From: Nostoc commune NIES-4072
GTDB taxonomy: Bacteria; Cyanobacteriota; Cyanobacteriia; Cyanobacteriales; Nostocaceae
DNA: 64,000 nucleotides
Assembly: GCF_003113895.1 (NCBI RefSeq)
Contig: NZ_BDUD01000002.1
Location: 310,001-374,000 of the forward strand
Direction: 5' to 3'
Shown in pieces: positions 34,999 to 42,879 of this stretch. How positions within the stretch are numbered: position 1 is the first letter of the stretch; every line of letters begins with the position of its first letter. The position numbers were made by a program, and so were the translations under genes. The notes beneath the pieces are model-generated. The model worked only from the letters and a program-made list of their open reading frames with translations, had not been told where the DNA came from and made no database searches.

Positions 34999-35268
34999 AT
35001 GCCGAAACCAGGATTTAAAACAATCACAGTACCGGACTGGATTGTTGATGAAATTAAGAGACAGCCTGACTATAAAGGGAATCAAGCTGCCACTTTGGGG
35101 GCGCTCGTTAGGGATGGTGTTGCGGCTCGTAGCGGAGAATTGGAAAACCCAGCAATATTCCTTGTACGCATACTGAATCACTTACCTAATTGGGAGCGGC
35201 GCGAATCCTGGGAGTTAGCGCTGACTATTTTAAGTTGGTTGCAAGAAACAGAGCATAATGCTGAATAA
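34999..35268 (+). CDS. Small plasmid protein, 89 aa, possibly ribbon-helix-helix
   Basis: ATG at 34999 (MPKPGFKTITVPDWIVDEIK). The N-terminal TITVPDWIVDEI followed by ALVRDGVAAR has the strand-helix-helix shape of small ribbon-helix-helix regulators. The C-terminus is helical and Trp-rich. First of a rightward run of small genes with gaps of 9-14 bp, so probably an operon (34999-36731). Confidence 0.6.
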   Translation: MPKPGFKTITVPDWIVDEIKRQPDYKGNQAATLGALVRDGVAARSGELENPAIFLVRILNHLPNWERRESWELALTILSWLQETEHNAE

Positions 35269-35277
35269 AATTGGTTC

Positions 35278-35850
35278 ATGGGTAATTTTGGTGCTATGCG
35301 AACAAAAGTAGAACTAATTCGCGGTCAAGATAACACGATTGTGGAAGCAGATTTAGTGGAGCTATTGCAAAAGCACGTCGATGATTATGCCAACAAGTGG
35401 AAAGAACAATTACAATTGCACGGGCAATCAGACAAATTTTGGGACTGGGAATTTAAACTGGAGTTTATCATTAATAGACAAGCAAACCGCGAAGGCTATG
35501 CGATTGAGTACGAAGGTGAAACTCAAGGATTAATGCTGATTGAAACTCAAATGCACGGTTCTCGCCTGATAGAGGGTAAACGCTTGGTATACATTGATGG
35601 CATAGCTACCGCACCCTGGAATCGGGCATATATCCAACGTCCTCCGAAATTAAAAGGTGTTGGAACTGCATTCTTAGCGTTTGCCAGAACTCGCAGTTTA
35701 GAGCTAGGTTATGAGGGAAGAGCAGGGTTACACTCACTACCTGGAGTAGAAGAATTTTATGACAACCAAGGAATGATTGATGTGGGAGAAGATGAAGATT
35801 ACGACGATCTAGTTTATTTTGAGTATGGAGTTTTTCGTTCTCCTGTATGA
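35278..35850 (+). CDS. GNAT-like N-acetyltransferase
   Basis: 190 aa (an inner ATG at 35296 is also possible). The GNAT acetyl-CoA core is visible: VYIDGIATAPWNR (strand 4), KLKGVGTAFLAFARTRSLEL (the R/Q-x-x-G-x-G/A pyrophosphate loop) and GLHSLPGVEEFYDNQGMIDV (C-terminal strand with the FY-x-x-x-G pattern). The substrate could be a protein or small molecule. Ten bases after the previous stop, so co-transcribed. Confidence 0.75.
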   Translation: MGNFGAMRTKVELIRGQDNTIVEADLVELLQKHVDDYANKWKEQLQLHGQSDKFWDWEFKLEFIINRQANREGYAIEYEGETQGLMLIETQMHGSRLIEGKRLVYIDGIATAPWNRAYIQRPPKLKGVGTAFLAFARTRSLELGYEGRAGLHSLPGVEEFYDNQGMIDVGEDEDYDDLVYFEYGVFRSPV

Positions 35851-35864
35851 GGTAGTAAAGCTAA

Positions 35865-36338
35865 ATGAGTCAATTATTTGATGAAGAATCTTTAAGAAAA
35901 AGTGTTGAAGCTGAGGATAAAGTTGGTGGCAACATTGGGGCTGGATTAGATTGGGGGTCAGCATTTGGTTCTTTAATGGGCAATCTAGAACTGTTGGGAC
36001 GTTTCACGACGTTGCGTATTTCTCTAAATAGAGAAGTGCGGTTGCTGCTGAATAATTGGAATTTAGGTACAGCTACGAAAATTGCAGTCATTACTGCAAG
36101 AGAAAGAATACTTGAAAATTTTAGACTGCCGACACCAGAGGTAAGAGAATACATACTTGCTACTCTGGAAAATGATCAGCTTTATGGTGAAGAATTCATT
36201 TCTAATCGAGAGATACTGCGCGAACTGCTTGGGTTGTTATTAAAACAAGAAGATTGGGAAACCATTGCAGCAGTCGCAGCAGATTCGTTAAAGAAAGAAA
36301 TTATACATCAAGCTGTTAGTGAAAAAATCTCAGCATAA
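35865..36338 (+). CDS. Hypothetical protein, 157 aa
   Basis: Mostly helical, acidic N-terminus (MSQLFDEESLRKSVEAEDKV), then GLDWGSAFGSLMGNLELLGR and a helical C-terminal half. No membrane segment and no recognisable motif. 14 bp after the acetyltransferase gene. Probably part of the same operon. Confidence 0.65.
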   Translation: MSQLFDEESLRKSVEAEDKVGGNIGAGLDWGSAFGSLMGNLELLGRFTTLRISLNREVRLLLNNWNLGTATKIAVITARERILENFRLPTPEVREYILATLENDQLYGEEFISNREILRELLGLLLKQEDWETIAAVAADSLKKEIIHQAVSEKISA

Positions 36339-36356
36339 TTTATATTTTCAAAAAAA

Positions 36357-36524
36357 ATGAATGATTTTGTTTGTGAACAAGAAAGTTTTGTACAAGATGA
36401 TGTGACTACACGTTTACGTCGTCTAGCTACACACTTGTCACAAATTCAATCTTTGTGGACTCAAGGCTCATCAGAGGATTTAATACTGGCTTTGGTTGAT
36501 GAAAGCCGATACTTTATTGAGTAG
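36357..36524 (+). CDS. Tiny hypothetical protein, 55 aa
   Basis: ATG at 36357, MNDFVCEQESFVQDDVTTRL ... ending DESRYFIE. 18 bp after the previous stop; helical and acidic. Its C-terminal half (SEDLILALVDESRYFIE) looks like the start of the next protein family in this operon. Short but well placed between two co-oriented genes. Confidence 0.55.
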   Translation: MNDFVCEQESFVQDDVTTRLRRLATHLSQIQSLWTQGSSEDLILALVDESRYFIE

Positions 36525-36536
36525 ACTGTACCAGAT

Positions 36537-36731
36537 ATGGTAAAGGCAGATGATATTGACCGAGCCTGTGAATTAGTTGATTTAGTTCGTCTTCTGACTC
36601 GTTGGCTATTCCATTGGGACGATATCTGGACTGATGCTGAACAAAAGCAATCTGCATCTGCTCAAATTTCATATTGGTTACAGCGAGTTTTGGAAATATC
36701 TGGTACTGAACCGGAATCAATGAGTGCTTGA
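36537..36731 (+). CDS. Tiny hypothetical protein, 64 aa
   Basis: MVKADDIDRACELVDLVRLL then TRWLFHWDDIWTDAEQ. Helical, 12 bp after the previous stop. Last of the rightward small-gene run; its end converges, 3 bp away, on a leftward gene. Function unknown. Confidence 0.55.
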   Translation: MVKADDIDRACELVDLVRLLTRWLFHWDDIWTDAEQKQSASAQISYWLQRVLEISGTEPESMSA

Positions 36732-36734
36732 TCT

Positions 36735-37010
36735 CTATGAAGTCTGACGTTGTTTAACCAACAGCGATCGCAAATACTGCCGACAAGCTGCTTCTCCTCG
36801 ATAAATCAGAATCCGCAGCGCCTGTATTTCCTGCATTGGAGAAACACAGATTTCGGCAATCGCAGCAATCAAATTCTGTTGCTTCTGCACATAATCTTGA
36901 TGCTGCTGCTCCAACTCTTGAATCTTGGAGTTTAGCTGTTGTATTTGTCGTAATGCTTGCGTTAAGGACGATTCTTTGTTTTGAGAGCGATTATTCAGAG
37001 TTAACGTCAT
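36735..37010 (-). CDS. Coiled-coil protein, 91 aa
   Basis: Heptad-rich centre (ALRQIQQLNSKIQELEQQHQ) with a basic end (RSLLVKQRQTS). Ribosome site AAGGG before the ATG. Last gene of a leftward string of small genes (36735-38260) with tight spacing. Function unknown. Confidence 0.6.
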   Translation of the reverse strand: MTLTLNNRSQNKESSLTQALRQIQQLNSKIQELEQQHQDYVQKQQNLIAAIAEICVSPMQEIQALRILIYRGEAACRQYLRSLLVKQRQTS

Positions 37011-37028
37011 TTTCTTACCCTTCTAAAT

Positions 37029-37256
37029 TTAGATTTTTTCTGTTTGCTGTTCGGTCATCTGCTCCACCTCATCAATTGCATTCACTATTTCTCCCAAAAT
37101 ATTAAAAGCATTGTTTAACACCACACCATTCGAGGTAGAAAAGTACTCGGACGATTGAAGCCTACGATAATCCTTACTACTACCCAAAAGCTGCAACGTA
37201 TATTGACAGCCTTGTAAAATAGTCCGAATTTCTGAAGTAGTTAATTTGATTTCCAT
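37029..37256 (-). CDS. Small hypothetical protein, 75 aa
   Basis: Start set at 37256 (MEIKLTTSEIRTILQGCQYT) because a strong AGAAGGAGAAATAGTA precedes it; the longer frame would overlap the neighbour. Helical: TILQGCQYTLQLLGSSKDYR then ILGEIVNAIDEVEQM. 14 bp after the previous stop. No known family. Confidence 0.6.
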   Translation of the reverse strand: MEIKLTTSEIRTILQGCQYTLQLLGSSKDYRRLQSSEYFSTSNGVVLNNAFNILGEIVNAIDEVEQMTEQQTEKI

Positions 37257-37270
37257 TACTATTTCTCCTT

Positions 37271-37594
37271 CTAAAACTTGTCTTGACGAATACTGAGACT
37301 TGCCCCAACCAAAGCGCTGCCAAAAAAGCCAGAGAATCCAATTAGCATTGCACCTAAGCAAATACTTTTCTGCTGCTGCCAGTAATGAGAACTCGTAGCA
37401 ATCTCCATTCCCCAGCAGCCCATCGCCCCTACTCCTGCAAATCCGGTAAAAAGTAAAGATACAATTGCAGTTGTTTCTATGATGCGATCGAGAAGAATTC
37501 TGGGGTTGAATCTTTTTCGAGTCCGGCGTAGAACTAATTTATTACGAGTATTTGAAGGCAAAGATGATTGATAAGTAGCTTTCTGTGTTTTCAT
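37271..37594 (-). CDS. Small two-TM membrane protein, 107 aa
   Basis: Basic N-terminus (KLVLRRTRKRFNPRILLDRI), membrane segments ETTAIVSLLFTGFAGVGAMG and SICLGAMLIGFSGFFGSALV, short basic tail. It overlaps the previous gene by 4 bp (ATGA), so it is translationally coupled. Unknown function. Confidence 0.6.
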   Translation of the reverse strand: MKTQKATYQSSLPSNTRNKLVLRRTRKRFNPRILLDRIIETTAIVSLLFTGFAGVGAMGCWGMEIATSSHYWQQQKSICLGAMLIGFSGFFGSALVGASLSIRQDKF

Positions 37595-37791
37595 TTAGCA
37601 TCCTCCAATTCAACAAAAAATCCTGCACCAGTATTATTAATCTTTACCAACTTTTGATTTACCAATGTTTGAATCACTCCCAGACTAAATTTGATACTGC
37701 ACAATCGAGCGCTACCTCCGCAACGACGCAGATACTGTAGGCATAGTGAGGACTGGTCAGTAGGAATAGAATGAGTGGATTTTCTCGGCAT
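37591..37791 (-). CDS. Small winged-helix-like protein, 66 aa
   Basis: Start at 37791 (MPRKSTHSIPTDQSSLCLQY) with GGAAAAAT upstream. CLQYLRRCGGSARLCSIKFS and VIQTLVNQKLVKINNTGAGF read like a small winged helix (helix, helix, recognition helix, strand). Possibly a regulator. Coupled to the next gene by a 4-bp overlap. Confidence 0.55.
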   Translation of the reverse strand: MPRKSTHSIPTDQSSLCLQYLRRCGGSARLCSIKFSLGVIQTLVNQKLVKINNTGAGFFVELEDAK

Positions 37792-37831
37792 AATATTTTT
37801 CCTATCAGTGTTATGAGAAGAAATGTTTACT

Positions 37832-38260
37832 TCAATTAAATTCAGGTAATTGTGCAAGCGCTCCTTCCATCCATGCTTGAATTACTTCCATCTCAGAAAC
37901 ACCTCGCAAGACAGCATCAATTACGTGTTTCTGATAAGAATTAACAGCATGATCAGGATGTCCAAACTTATTCCCAGACCAAGCCAAACACATAGTTTTC
38001 ACTAGTTCATCAATTTGAAGAGAACCAAGCTCACTCGGACTAGTCACATTTTGAGAATGCAGCCACTCTTTGACTAAATCCAACGGATAATTTAAAAGTG
38101 TGCGAACTTCTTTGACTCGCAAATCTTTTGGGTTGATTGATGGTGCAGTTACAGCTTGTTTTGGTGGCTGAACTCTATACTGTTGATTGTCTTTGCGGGG
38201 TCTAATATTGTTCTGTGTTTGTTCAGTCTTTTTAGGAGTACCAGCCAGGGTTAGCGCATC
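37832..38260 (-). pseudogene. 5'-truncated plasmid gene, C-terminal part
   Basis: Open without a start codon from 38260 to the stop at 37832 (about 142 residues). Linker KKTEQTQNNIRPRKDNQQYR, then a helical domain VRTLLNYPLDLVKEWLHSQN and CLAWSGNKFGHPDHAVNSYQ. The frame begins at a TGA next to GATGCGCTAACCCTGGC, possibly the end of an insertion-sequence remnant. A shorter product from a GTG or TTG near 38122 could still be made. Confidence 0.5.
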
Positions 38261-38407
38261 TCAAACCCTATTGACACGGTGGTTTTGGGGTTCAACCAAA
38301 GCACAAATAAGTTCAAAATTACTACACTGAGCCAAGGGGTGGGATTGACATTTTCGTATTTATGTGGTCAAAAAACATAAAAAGCTATTTGACCCATGTT
38401 TTTTCAA
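38261..38407. other. Possible insertion-sequence remnant
   Basis: 147 bp with no gene. The edge AGGGTTAGCGCATCTCAAAC cuts the neighbouring gene; the rest is AT-rich and contains AAAAAGCTATTTGACCCAT. That string resembles part of the IS4-type transposase gene at the window end (GGTTATTTGACCCATTC). Weak. Confidence 0.3.
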
Positions 38408-38626
38408 TCATTTACGACAATTTGTCCTATTTTGAATGAAAAACTGATATTCAGATAGAGTTTTAAGCTTTTTGTCTGTATCAAGAGCTACAAAATTAGA
38501 TGCGCTTACCCTGGCTACGGCTTGGGCTTGGGTTTCGAGAAGGTGGTTTAGTTCTGCTTGGGCGAGGGCTTGCTCGTCAACAGAAGAACTAGAAATTGCT
38601 TGCTGTGTATGTGTTGTATAGTTCAT
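38408..38626 (-). CDS. Hypothetical protein, 72 aa
   Basis: MNYTTHTQQAISSSSVDEQA, then a helical ALAQAELNHLLETQAQAVAR and a C-terminal LKTLSEYQFFIQN. CGGAGATT ribosome site before the ATG. Unknown function; similar short Gln/Ala-rich proteins occur in Nostoc. Confidence 0.5.
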   Translation of the reverse strand: MNYTTHTQQAISSSSVDEQALAQAELNHLLETQAQAVARVSASNFVALDTDKKLKTLSEYQFFIQNRTNCRK

Positions 38627-39162
38627 AATGGAAATCTCCGTGATAGGGGAAAAGGCGATCGTGAAGTTTCTCAGGCCCAGCGATCGCCTTTGTTATGTGT
38701 GCAAAGAACGTTGTGGTTTAGCACAACGCTCTCAAAAAGATTTGGCGTAGCCATATATTTGTGACTCAAAGCCAGTGGCACTTGAGTAATACCAAAACAG
38801 GAGATACAGCGTATCAGGCGACGTGTATGGCTTCAAAGGCTTTAACTGTTGTCCGTCGTCCTGCTAGTAATTTCTTATTCAGTGCAAATCCATTTCCATG
38901 CTGTGTACCCCTCGCCTTCTCTGGTTGTGCCAGTGCCTCGGTTACTCATCAAGCAGTCACTTTGGATTGTGCTGTCAAAGTTCAGATAGTGCAAACCCTT
39001 TTTGCGTTCGGGTGCAGGCGGTTGCATTTCCTTGCCCTTATATTTATATAGTGTATTGCCATTGACGATACTTTGTCAATACCAAAAACAATACAGTTGC
39101 CAATACCGCCACAGCTTGATAGTTTTGTGGTAGGCATTCTTAACGAGGCTTGATACGACTAT
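38627..39162. promoter_or_regulatory. Intergenic region with TATTG/CAATA operator-like motifs
   Basis: 536 bp. A HIP1-containing inverted repeat at 38652-38661 / 38681-38690 (AAGGCGATCG / CGATCGCCTT). Near the rightward gene, ATTGAC-8 nt-GTCAAT at 39061-39080 and several CAATAC motifs (about 39078, 39090, 39111) plus GTATTG at about 39053. These could be binding sites of the small regulator encoded at 39163. Confidence 0.55.
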
Positions 39163-39396
39163 ATGGCGAAGAGAGAAAGGACTTTTATTTCGATTGAAAT
39201 TGATCCAAGCAAAAAAGCAGATTTTGTTGCTAAGGTCAAAAGCGAGAACAAAAACGTTACCGAAGTTCTTACAAACTGGATTGATGGATATCTTGGAGTT
39301 GCTGGAGGTATTGACGTTGTTGATCTCAAGAAACGTGTAGAGGCCATAGAACAGGCTTTAAAAGAGGGGGATATTATGGGGGAATCGGCCGCCTGA
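39163..39396 (+). CDS. Small ribbon-helix-helix-type regulator, 77 aa
   Basis: RTFISIEIDPSKKADFVAKV then NVTEVLTNWIDGYLG follows the strand-helix-helix plan of ribbon-helix-helix proteins, with a short coiled-coil tail (DLKKRVEAIEQALKEG) for assembly. Such proteins control copy number or partition on plasmids. The CAATAC motifs upstream and the GTATTGG/CCAATAC dyad downstream suggest its targets. It lies just upstream of the coiled-coil/winged-helix pair. Confidence 0.65.
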   Translation: MAKRERTFISIEIDPSKKADFVAKVKSENKNVTEVLTNWIDGYLGVAGGIDVVDLKKRVEAIEQALKEGDIMGESAA

Positions 39397-39420
39397 GAGA
39401 GGAAAATCGTTCTCTCAGGC
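39391..39420 (+). terminator. Perfect 10-bp hairpin at the end of the regulator gene
   Basis: GCCTGAGAGA / TCTCTCAGGC with a 10-nt loop; the left arm overlaps the stop codon of the 77-aa gene. No U-run, so it is an attenuator or RNA-stabilising hairpin rather than a standard terminator. Confidence 0.55.
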
Positions 39421-39458
39421 AAACTCATGAACAATTGCTGAAATTGCTTAAAGAAAGG

Positions 39459-39492
39459 CCCGCCAACAGTTAATGTAGGCGGGTTAACTTTT
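39459..39492 (+). terminator. Hairpin terminator CCCGCC/GGCGGG
   Basis: CCCGCC at 39459-39464 and GGCGGG at 39478-39483, followed by TTAACTTTT. Ends the regulator transcript. Confidence 0.6.
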
Positions 39493-39500
39493 AAAGGTCT

Positions 39501-39541
39501 TGCTTGTATTGGTTTGGTATTATAATATTCCAATACAAGCA
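39501..39541. promoter_or_regulatory. 12-bp perfect inverted repeat around an AT core
   Basis: TGCTTGTATTGG (39501-39512) and CCAATACAAGCA (39530-39541) with a 17-bp spacer containing GGTATTATAATATT. Shares CAATAC with the sites upstream of the 77-aa gene. Likely operator or promoter region for the rightward gene pair. Confidence 0.6.
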
Positions 39542-39790
39542 CCAGAATAACTCAAGATGATTAAGATTATTCCAAAGTCTGTAAATCTAGTATTGCTCTT
39601 AATTGCATAGCAAAAGCGATCGCCGCCGGCAAGCAATGCGATCGCCCGTTCAATTTATTCACCACAAAGTGAACTAACTATAATGCTGACACATTTTTGG
39701 AAAAATCCATCTTACAGCTACCTTGTTCACTTTGGTTAAACTGCAACACCCCAACTTTCAAGCATTTACCATACATAGTGGGCAAGAGAT

Positions 39791-41389
39791 ATGCTGACAC
39801 TAGACAGAGAACAAACAACAGCACTCGATTACAGCAACCTCAACACCAGTATCCAGGAAACCTTCGCTGCCATCGATAGGTTCGAGTGGCAAGCGGTAGA
39901 TGAAATTCTCCAGATGAGGGAACAACAGCTTTACCTGCAAGCTGGCTATAAAAGTTTTTCAGAATACTGCCAGCGTGAATTATACGCCTGGGGCGGATAC
40001 CGACGAATCAACCAACTGCTAGGAGCCAAAAAGGTCATAGACGCAGTTAGTGAGTTGGGCGGACACATCAAAAACGAGCGTCAGGCTCGTCCGTTACTTC
40101 GCTTAGTTAAGGAACCAGAGAAACTAAAACAAGCTGTAACGCTCGCTCTGAAAGATAACCCGTCCCCTAGTGTTTTAGACTTTGCGGCTGCTGCAAATAT
40201 TGTAGTTCCTCAACTTCCACGCAAAAGGCAATCTATTCAGGAACCATTGGTTCCCAAAATTCAAGAACCAGTGGTTCCTCAAAAAGCTATTGTCACAGTT
40301 TCACAACAGTCACACCCAAGGTATGGAGAAGAGGGAACCATTGAGGCAGACGCACCAAATCGTTGGCAACAGATTGTTACCTTTGCTGATGGCGAGAGGC
40401 TGTTAATCAACAATGCTGAGTTGGATGCCCCAAGCGTTCCATTCCCCAGGGAGCGTACTTACCCCGCAGAATATTCTGAGGCAATCGCAGCACTTAAAGA
40501 GCAACACCAGCAGGAGCTAGAGCGTTTACAGCAGGAATTGAGGATTGGGCTACAGTCAGAGGCCACAGCCAGAGCAGAAGAACAAGTGCAAGAGCAAATC
40601 CAATCTCTGCAACAACTCTTTAAACAACAGAAAGAAGAAAATATCCAGTTACAGCAACGGCTGGATGAAATGGAAGGGTTGAGAAAGCTGGAGATTGAGA
40701 ATCAGCAACTCCAACAACGTATCCAAGAATTAGAACACGCCGTAGAGCAACGCCCTTCTCAAGAATGGGGAAATACCATGACCCAGCAAGCTACCAAAGC
40801 GTTGAACAAGCAAGTTAAACAAGCTCTGGAAAAAACTATTGATCTGCGATCGCTGGCCCAGAAACCCCCAAAAGAGAATGCCCAAGAATGTCTACGGTTG
40901 ATGGGCATGGCTTTGAAAAACCTTGCCAGTGCTATGAACAATACGCAAGCATTGAAGGCAGCAGCGATAATTCTGGGAAGTGAACCAACACCATCTGCGA
41001 TCGCCTACCGAGCCGAGCAATTGGAAATGCTACCCCAGGCAGTTAGCGACATTAGGGCAGTGCTAACTAAACCTGGGTGTACATGGCTGGACTATTGGGC
41101 AGTGGCGCAAGAGTATGAGGTGATTAAATCAGATTATCTAGCAGAATTGACTACCCAGGAAACAGAGTTAATTACCGCACTTCAAATGGCATCTACTAAA
41201 CCGGACACAATCGGGCTTGGCTCTATCGTTGCTCACGCTGACCCATACCGTACTTTGTATGTGGAAAGAGGTGAAGTTGTAGACGATTTGGGCGAGGAAC
41301 TTGTGGTTGCCTGGGATTGTTGGAAGGAGCAATCAAAAAAGACTGACAGGTATTTCCGAGATGAATTGCGATTCTGGCTGCCTCAATAG
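39791..41389 (+). CDS. Coiled-coil plasmid protein, 532 aa (copy 1, intact)
   Basis: N-terminal domain (FEWQAVDEILQMREQQLYLQ then GYKSFSEYCQRELYAWGGYR and RRINQLLGAKKV) looks like the DUF3102/ParB-like helix-turn-helix family of plasmid and phage DNA-binding proteins. Then comes an SH3-like stretch (RYGEEGTIEA ... WQQIVTFADGERLLINN) and a long Gln-rich coiled coil (about 235-330). A conserved C-terminal domain (PPKENAQECLRLMGMALKNL to the end) follows. That C-terminal domain recurs alone at 50120-50668. Its neighbour at 41495 is also duplicated downstream of that copy, so the pair moves or works together. Likely plasmid maintenance. Confidence 0.7.
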   Translation: MLTLDREQTTALDYSNLNTSIQETFAAIDRFEWQAVDEILQMREQQLYLQAGYKSFSEYCQRELYAWGGYRRINQLLGAKKVIDAVSELGGHIKNERQARPLLRLVKEPEKLKQAVTLALKDNPSPSVLDFAAAANIVVPQLPRKRQSIQEPLVPKIQEPVVPQKAIVTVSQQSHPRYGEEGTIEADAPNRWQQIVTFADGERLLINNAELDAPSVPFPRERTYPAEYSEAIAALKEQHQQELERLQQELRIGLQSEATARAEEQVQEQIQSLQQLFKQQKEENIQLQQRLDEMEGLRKLEIENQQLQQRIQELEHAVEQRPSQEWGNTMTQQATKALNKQVKQALEKTIDLRSLAQKPPKENAQECLRLMGMALKNLASAMNNTQALKAAAIILGSEPTPSAIAYRAEQLEMLPQAVSDIRAVLTKPGCTWLDYWAVAQEYEVIKSDYLAELTTQETELITALQMASTKPDTIGLGSIVAHADPYRTLYVERGEVVDDLGEELVVAWDCWKEQSKKTDRYFRDELRFWLPQ

Positions 41390-41494
41390 GCTTTCATTGC
41401 ATCAGTAGCTTTTTAGACAAATAAATGCACGTATCAAGCCTCGCATCACAGTGGGGGATATTTCCGTGCGTCAATATAAATAGGAGATTGAAAG

Positions 41495-42715
41495 ATGACT
41501 GCAACTATTACTCGTCCCAAGCTCAAAAAGGCTGCTGCTAAAGCACAATCACCGTATAAGCGGCTTCATGTGATTATTCCCATAGAAGATATGTTGTGGG
41601 CATCGCAGCAAAAGCCTTCAGTTACGCAATTGTGGCAGGAGTGTTGGACGGCTGACCCTTATGGCTCCCGGTGGATGCCTCTAACTTCTGCTTTAGGGTA
41701 CAGTACTTTTATCTCTGCAAAGAAAATTCTTTCCGAAAGCGGGTTGTTTATTTTCAAGCCCGACAAGTCCATAGAAGATGGCCGGGAAACTGTGAGGTGG
41801 ACTGTCAAGAATTTACATGGAAGCAGAATTAGGGACTTTTGGGAGAAAGCTAATGCCGAAAATCAGCAACCAGATGCTGAAAAACGAGAATTAAATGCTG
41901 AAATTTCAGACAAAGATGCTGGCTCTGAAGAAATGGGTGCTTTGTATGAAGCGTCTATTTTAGGAGAAAGTCAGTCAGAGAAAGCATTTCAGAAACACTC
42001 ACGAACTACTCAGGAACATCTCACCAACTCATCAAATGAGTTGGTGAGATGTTTCTCTGACACGCTTACAGGAAATTCGCGTGACGAGGAGACGGCTCAT
42101 GCGCCCTTGAGGGGCGCGTCGCCTCAGACTCTTGAAAGCGTGTCAGAGAAAGAGAAAGACTTACCTGTGGCAATGGACTGCACGACGCTGGCGCTTGTGG
42201 ATGATGCACGGGGGGAATGTGCTTCGTTACTGGCTGAAAATCAGGATTGTGGTGTTGAGGCGACAATTTATCATGAAGGTACTTGTTCCGCCGCGTCCGT
42301 CGCTAAAAATGAATTTTCTTCAACTTTAGCGATGTCTAGCGACAAGCCGTTTCACGTCTACGCTAATCAAACTCAGGGGCAAGTAGAACAAAGTAATTCC
42401 GCTTCGTTGTTGGCTGAAAACTCGGTTTCGGGTGTAGAAGTCAAAGCAGTTGATGAGGGTGAAGGTTCCGTCGCGCCCGTCACCAGCGCTGAAAAATGGT
42501 CACATGAGGCGATAGTTGCAAGGTCGCAGATTCGACCTGAGCGTATGCAAAAACTCAAAGTAGCGGCGAATTCAGGGCAGAATCCGGGGTTTGACTTTTT
42601 GCAAGAGTGCTGGAATGACCCTGCTTTGCAGATTGTGATCAAGAAGCTGCTGGTGAAGTTTCCGCAGTGGGGGATTGCGATTGTGGATGGGGTGTTGGTG
42701 AAGTGGGAGGGGTAG
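41495..42715 (+). CDS. Winged-helix-like plasmid protein, 406 aa (copy 1, intact)
   Basis: N-terminal domain (LHVIIPIEDMLWASQQKPSV then QLWQECWTADPYG and LGYSTFISAKKILSESGLFI) reads like a helix-turn-helix/winged domain of a plasmid replication or regulation protein. The middle is low-complexity and carries in-frame palindromic repeats (AHAPLRGAS). The C-terminus (QNPGFDFLQECWNDPALQIV and IKKLLVKFPQWGIAIVDGVL) is strongly conserved among three copies in this window. AGGAGATTGAAAG precedes the ATG. 105 bp after the coiled-coil gene. Confidence 0.65.
   Translation: MTATITRPKLKKAAAKAQSPYKRLHVIIPIEDMLWASQQKPSVTQLWQECWTADPYGSRWMPLTSALGYSTFISAKKILSESGLFIFKPDKSIEDGRETVRWTVKNLHGSRIRDFWEKANAENQQPDAEKRELNAEISDKDAGSEEMGALYEASILGESQSEKAFQKHSRTTQEHLTNSSNELVRCFSDTLTGNSRDEETAHAPLRGASPQTLESVSEKEKDLPVAMDCTTLALVDDARGECASLLAENQDCGVEATIYHEGTCSAASVAKNEFSSTLAMSSDKPFHVYANQTQGQVEQSNSASLLAENSVSGVEVKAVDEGEGSVAPVTSAEKWSHEAIVARSQIRPERMQKLKVAANSGQNPGFDFLQECWNDPALQIVIKKLLVKFPQWGIAIVDGVLVKWEG
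42088..42123. repeat. In-frame GC-rich palindromic repeat in coding DNA
   Basis: GCTCATGCGCCCTTGAGGGG continuing CGCGTCGCC forms a hairpin (GCGCCC/GGGGCGC). It is translated as AHAPLRGASP inside the 406-aa protein. The same repeat is at 51628-51660 in the paralogue. Looks like a dispersed cyanobacterial palindromic element tolerated in frame. Confidence 0.7.
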
Positions 42716-42879
42716 CGTGAGCGGTAGTTCGAGAACTTTATAAAGTAAAGTTTTGTCAAGTTACCAAGTTCTTGCGAAAAACTGGAGTTTTCAGGCAAAA
42801 ACCTAGTAGCCTAATTAGTAGCTAGTAACTTGATTTATGCTTAACTAAAGTTGGCTGCTGCTATTAGTGGAGGCAAGCA

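Noticed and set aside
38761..39051. 96-codon open frame before the 77-aa regulator
   Set aside because: Cys/Phe-rich composition, no ribosome site, overlaps the regulatory motifs; looks non-coding.
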